Shown here piece after piece: positions 7,016 through 9,200 of a DNA stretch of 9,200 nucleotides. A program made the translations under genes and the position numbers. The notes under the pieces were generated by a model. That model saw nothing but the letters and a program-made list of their open reading frames with translations, ran no database searches and was not told the DNA's origin. Each line of letters starts with the position of its first letter. Within the stretch, counting starts at the first letter, position 1. Source of the stretch: Spirochaetaceae bacterium (GTDB lineage: Bacteria > Spirochaetota > Spirochaetia > Treponematales > Breznakiellaceae); NCBI GenBank assembly GCA_031265635.1, contig JAISCK010000054.1, forward strand, positions 1-9,200. The letters are read 5' to 3'.

Positions 7016-7939
7016 TCAGTATTCGGGAATGCGGCGGCCCCTGAGCACCGCTTCCTGGGTTTTTAGTACTTTTCCAGCGGGAAAATGCCGGGAAAGATAA
7101 TCCGAGGCAATCATATCGTCTTTACGCACGGCCAGCACCGCCTCGGTCATGGTGTCGGCGCAGTCTGAAAGGTCCAGGGGGGCAAAACGCAGCGAGGGAT
7201 GATGCTCTTTGATATAATCCAGGTTCCACACCGCCGCATCGGCGTCGCCGGCAAGGAGACGGGTGATGATGTGGGTATAGGCAAGGTTTACCACCTTTAT
7301 TCCGGGCCGGGTTTTGAGAAATTTTTTTGAAAGCAGCACCTGGTCCAGCGATTCCCTGTCAAGCCCCAGCGTTTTGATGCCCAAGGGGCTTCTAGTCCTG
7401 AAAACCAGGACGTGGTTTTCCAGAAAAGACCGGGGGCCGTAGGCGGCGGCGATTTCTATGGCCGACCCGCGTTTTATATGCTCCTCGGCGGCCATTCGGG
7501 ATACTAGGGCGCAGTCATAGCGCTTTTCAAGCAGGGCCTTTATTCTCCGGCTTGAGCCGTTCATAAAGGCTAGGAAGAATTTTCCCCTGCCCTTGGCGTT
7601 GCCCAGCCCGGAAAAAGCCGTGGCCAGCCCTTCGTAGCGCAGCGAATACGGAAGGGGCATAACGCAGGCCCTGACCGCCGCGCCCGTATAGTCCTGGAGG
7701 GCATGGTAGTTTACCGCGTGAATAAAAGTCCCCAGGTGCCCCCTGGCGACAAGGGAGACAATATTTTTTTCCCTGAGGAAATTGATGCCGTACTGGGTGG
7801 TCCCCACCGAAAGCTTCATCCGCTCCGCCAGGTCCTGTACGCGCGGAAGCCGGTCCCCGACCCTGTAGTGCCCCAGTTCCCCGGCAAGCCTCATCACCGC
7901 AAGGCCGTTTTTATTGAAGAATTCTTCCTTAACCTTCAT
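7016..7939 (-). CDS. yhfZ: YhfZ, winged-helix regulator with a ligand-binding C-domain
   Basis: Probable transcription regulator of 307 residues. Residues about 25-75 form a GntR-like winged helix (DRLPRVQDLAERMKLSVGTT, then the wing VARGHLGTFI). From about residue 90 it has a periplasmic-binding-protein type 2 like sensor domain beginning CVMPLPYSLRYEGLA, a segment strongly conserved in YhfZ, and later GDADAAVWNLDYI. Such C-domains bind small ligands, so YhfZ probably senses a pathway metabolite. The ATG at 7939 lies inside the end of yhfY (11-nt overlap) and has no clear Shine-Dalgarno sequence, so translation probably depends on coupling to yhfY. The 19-bp palindrome just upstream of yhfY is the natural candidate operator, giving autoregulation. 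Confidence 0.88.
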   Translation of the reverse strand: MKVKEEFFNKNGLAVMRLAGELGHYRVGDRLPRVQDLAERMKLSVGTTQYGINFLREKNIVSLVARGHLGTFIHAVNYHALQDYTGAAVRACVMPLPYSLRYEGLATAFSGLGNAKGRGKFFLAFMNGSSRRIKALLEKRYDCALVSRMAAEEHIKRGSAIEIAAAYGPRSFLENHVLVFRTRSPLGIKTLGLDRESLDQVLLSKKFLKTRPGIKVVNLAYTHIITRLLAGDADAAVWNLDYIKEHHPSLRFAPLDLSDCADTMTEAVLAVRKDDMIASDYLSRHFPAGKVLKTQEAVLRGRRIPEY

Positions 7940-8294
7940 TTAGATCGTCCAGAATCAGACAGATATTGATGACAAGATACTGCCGTTCCGATTCGGGTAG
8001 TTCCAGGGGAGTCCATCCGCATATATCGCCGGTTATTTCCACAGAACGGGAAAATTGCCCGCTGGACTTAAATTCGCTGTAGTGGTCCTCATCAAGGGGG
8101 CTGACTTCTTCTTTCTGCCATATCCGCATGAGAGCCATGGCGAGGTGGGTAACCATGCGGCTGCCGTTTTCTTCGGTCAAGATTATCCGCCACCTGGAAC
8201 CGAAACGTTCAATTACCCGGCGCACGGTCCTTTCGATGTCTTCGGTGATCACCTTTCCGGAAACCAGTACTTTAAGCCGTTCATCAAGGTCCAT
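7929..8294 (-). CDS. yhfY: YhfY, single PRD-domain protein
   Basis: Small protein of 121 residues consisting of one PTS regulation domain (PRD) with no DNA-binding part. His50 in MVTHLAMALMRI matches the first conserved PRD histidine, the type phosphorylated by HPr or EIIB. The second PRD histidine, usually in a YLALHI-like motif, appears replaced by Asn110 in QYLVINICLI, leaving a single likely phosphosite. The start at ATG 8294 follows GGAG with a 5-nt spacer; the frame is open up to 8369, but that would include the promoter and operator. It is the first gene of the leftward operon and overlaps yhfZ by 11 nt. With enzyme I and HPr in the same operon, phosphorylation of YhfY, and action on YhfZ by protein contact, is a reasonable inference. 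Confidence 0.87.
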   Translation of the reverse strand: MDLDERLKVLVSGKVITEDIERTVRRVIERFGSRWRIILTEENGSRMVTHLAMALMRIWQKEEVSPLDEDHYSEFKSSGQFSRSVEITGDICGWTPLELPESERQYLVINICLILDDLNEG

Positions 8295-8314
8295 CGATAC
8301 TCCAACTCCATTAT

Positions 8315-8333
8315 TCAATATTCTGAATATTGA
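8315..8333. promoter_or_regulatory. 19-bp perfect palindrome, candidate operator
   Basis: TCAATATTC T GAATATTGA is a perfect palindrome with 9-bp arms and one central base. It begins 7 bp downstream of the -10 box of the leftward promoter, covering about +2 to +20. Such placement suits repression of yhfY transcription. GntR-type regulators bind palindromes of this size, so YhfZ is the likely partner (inference). It has no U-tract, so it is not a terminator. Confidence 0.6.
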
Positions 8334-8340
8334 TGATTTA

Positions 8341-8369
8341 ATTATATAATTGCTTGAAACTATTGTCAA
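8341..8369 (-). promoter_or_regulatory. Leftward promoter of the yhfY-ptsI operon
   Basis: Read on the minus strand, this is TTGACA (8364-8369), a 17-bp spacer and TATAAT (8341-8346): a perfect match to the sigma-70 consensus in both boxes and in spacing. The predicted start point is near 8334, about 40 nt before the yhfY ATG. No other promoter is evident inside the operon, so all eight genes are probably read from here. Confidence 0.85.
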
Positions 8370-8381
8370 ATAAAAAATAAC

Positions 8382-8411
8382 TTGACACCTGCGGCAAAGG
8401 GCTGTTACAAT
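8382..8411 (+). promoter_or_regulatory. Rightward promoter of yhfU-yhfT
   Basis: TTGACA (8382-8387), an 18-bp spacer and TACAAT (8406-8411), one mismatch from consensus. The start point is expected near 8418, which leaves a leader of about 17 nt containing the GGAGG ribosome site at 8425-8429 before ATG 8435. The -35 box lies 12 bp from the -35 of the leftward promoter, across an A-rich stretch. Confidence 0.8.
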
Positions 8412-8434
8412 CGACCTATATTCTGGAGGATCCG

Positions 8435-8794
8435 ATGAAATTTGTCGTAGGCGGGCAGATGGATAAAAAAGCCATTGGGGAACTGCTCAGAAAACTTGCG
8501 GGTGGCAAGGCCGATGTCGCCGTCATGAGCGACATTGAAGCGACCATGGCGGTCAAGAACGGACAGGCTGATTACTATTTCGGTTCCTGTGCCACGGGAG
8601 CGGGCGGGGCCCTGGGCATAACCCTGGGTCTTTTGGGAAAGGACAAGTGTATTACCGTCAGCATGCCCGGTAAGGTCATGGGGCAGGAAGAAATATCATC
8701 GGCGGTCAAGGCCGGTAAAGCCGCCTTCGGCTTTGTCAACTATGACGCCGAGCGGGTACTGCCCCTTATACTCAAGGCCATCGAAGAAAAATAG
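8435..8794 (+). CDS. yhfU: YhfU, DUF2620 family protein
   Basis: Small soluble-looking protein of 119 residues, like E. coli YhfU (about 117), with no signal peptide or membrane segment. It begins MKFVVGGQMDKKAIGELLR and has a striking Gly-rich motif around Cys52, GSCATGAGGALGITLGLLG, followed by a conserved SMPGKVMGQEEI stretch. The Gly/Cys motif recalls the SFCGS glycine-rich proteins, which also occur beside membrane proteins and PRD regulators; this likeness is from memory and is only suggestive. In E. coli it precedes yhfT, as here, so a role as cytosolic partner of the YhfT transporter is inferred. The start is ATG 8435 with GGAGG at 8425-8429. No biochemical function is known to me. 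Confidence 0.9.
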   Translation: MKFVVGGQMDKKAIGELLRKLAGGKADVAVMSDIEATMAVKNGQADYYFGSCATGAGGALGITLGLLGKDKCITVSMPGKVMGQEEISSAVKAGKAAFGFVNYDAERVLPLILKAIEEK

Positions 8795-8796
8795 AG

Positions 8797-8830
8797 GCCC
8801 TTTCAAAACCCGGGCAGGTTTTGAAAGGGC
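8797..8830 (+). repeat. Perfect 14-bp hairpin after yhfU
   Basis: GCCCTTTCAAAACC (8797-8810) pairs perfectly with GGTTTTGAAAGGGC (8817-8830) around a CGGGCA loop, starting two bases after the yhfU stop. No T-run follows, so it is not a standard terminator; mRNA stabilisation or part of a larger RNA switch is more likely. Confidence 0.7.
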
Positions 8831-8839
8831 TCAATAATC

Positions 8840-8880
8840 TTGCGTTTTCCTGCCCGGCGGCTGTGAAAACGCGGTTTTTA
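8840..8880 (+). terminator. Possible intrinsic terminator or attenuator before yhfT
   Basis: GCGTTTTC (8842-8849) pairs with GAAAACGC (8865-8872). Two G-T pairs extend the stem to 8840 and 8874, directly followed by TTTTT (8875-8879). The 15-nt loop and AT-rich stem make it weak. If it works, it would lower or control transcription into yhfT rather than end the operon. The loop contains TGCCCG (8851-8856), fully complementary to the loop of the preceding hairpin. Confidence 0.45.
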
Positions 8881-8955
8881 AGGAAGCCCTGAGTCCGTGA
8901 TGTGTCTGCGTTACGGGCAGGTTCTGTTTAACGGGTTTTCAGTAAGGAGGAATAT

Positions 8956-9200
8956 ATGGCTTTTCAAATCAACGCCCTGACGCTTATCGTTATGGCGGCC
9001 TTCGGGGGTATCTGCGCATACCTGGCAAACCAAAACATCGCCGTTTTTAATGACGGTATCAGGCCCATGTACGGCCCCTATATCAACGGGGAAATAGACC
9101 GCAAGACCCTTTTTGCCTCAAGCTTCGCCCTGTCCTTCGGCCTGGTGGTGGGCTTCGGCCTTCCTACCTCAATCGCCGGACGCATCATTATCGTTCATAC
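8956..9200 (+). CDS. yhfT: YhfT, predicted membrane transport protein (N-terminal part)
   Basis: The first 81 residues of an integral membrane protein that continues past the window; the E. coli relative has about 430 residues. Residues 6-24 form a first hydrophobic segment (ALTLIVMAAFGGICAYLA). A cytosolic-looking loop with the family signature NIAVFNDGIRPMYGPYINGE follows (28-46), then a second segment from about 51 to 70 (TLFASSFALSFGLVVGFGLP). The NDGIRP stretch corresponds to HDGIRP in E. coli YhfT, as I recall it. An excellent AAGGAGG site lies at 8944-8950, 5 nt before ATG. It lies 161 nt downstream of yhfU across a hairpin-rich gap, probably in the same transcript. It is likely the permease for the substrate of the pathway; the substrate is unknown. 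Confidence 0.88.
   Translation, partial: MAFQINALTLIVMAAFGGICAYLANQNIAVFNDGIRPMYGPYINGEIDRKTLFASSFALSFGLVVGFGLPTSIAGRIIIVH

Noticed and set aside
8295..8369. Upstream extension of yhfY (25 extra codons)
   Set aside because: It would cover the -10 box, start point and palindrome; ATG 8294 has a good ribosome site and gives the normal family length.
8797..8830. Intrinsic terminator ending yhfU
   Set aside because: The stem is perfect, but no T-run follows (TCAATAATC), so it was recorded as a hairpin only.

Overview
The window holds a bacterial accessory locus built around the Escherichia coli yhf gene set (yhfZ, yhfY, yhfX, yhfW, php, yhfU, yhfT, yhfS), here rearranged and joined to the two general PTS proteins, HPr and enzyme I. 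The DNA looks G+C-rich by eye, with strong AGGAGG ribosome sites, textbook sigma-70 type promoters and an intergenic region dense in short hairpins. That, and a PTS that may be regulatory only, would suit a gut spirochaete (Treponema-like, as from termite hindgut). This assignment is tentative, because no rRNA or other phylogenetic marker is present.

Layout: positions 1-610 carry no convincing gene. They contain a cluster of perfect short inverted repeats, including a three-stem element at 111-218, and a 26/27-bp tandem repeat next to the enzyme I stop codon. From about 8334 leftwards runs one tightly packed minus-strand operon: yhfY (PRD protein) - yhfZ (regulator) - php (phosphotriesterase homologue) - yhfS (PLP fold type I) - yhfX (PLP alanine-racemase fold) - yhfW (DeoB-like metalloenzyme) - ptsH (HPr) - ptsI (enzyme I). 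Gaps are -11, +7, +11, +1, -4, +44 and +1 nt. From 8435 rightwards a divergent plus-strand unit holds yhfU (DUF2620) and the start of yhfT (membrane transporter), which runs off the right edge.

The two arms share a 140-bp control region. It has a perfect-consensus promoter for the leftward operon, a near-perfect one for the rightward operon, -35 boxes only 12 bp apart, and a 19-bp perfect palindrome at the leftward start point with a matching half-site in the rightward leader. The yhfU-yhfT gap carries perfect hairpins whose loops are complementary, so it may be a structured RNA control element.

Working model (inference): YhfT, perhaps with YhfU, imports an unknown substrate. Php, YhfW, YhfX and YhfS transform it; they are respectively a metallohydrolase, a phosphomutase-like enzyme and two PLP enzymes. 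YhfZ senses a ligand, and enzyme I/HPr phosphorylate the PRD protein YhfY to couple the system to cell energy state. To my knowledge the pathway has no established substrate, and the dedicated enzyme I/HPr pair is the most informative new feature here.
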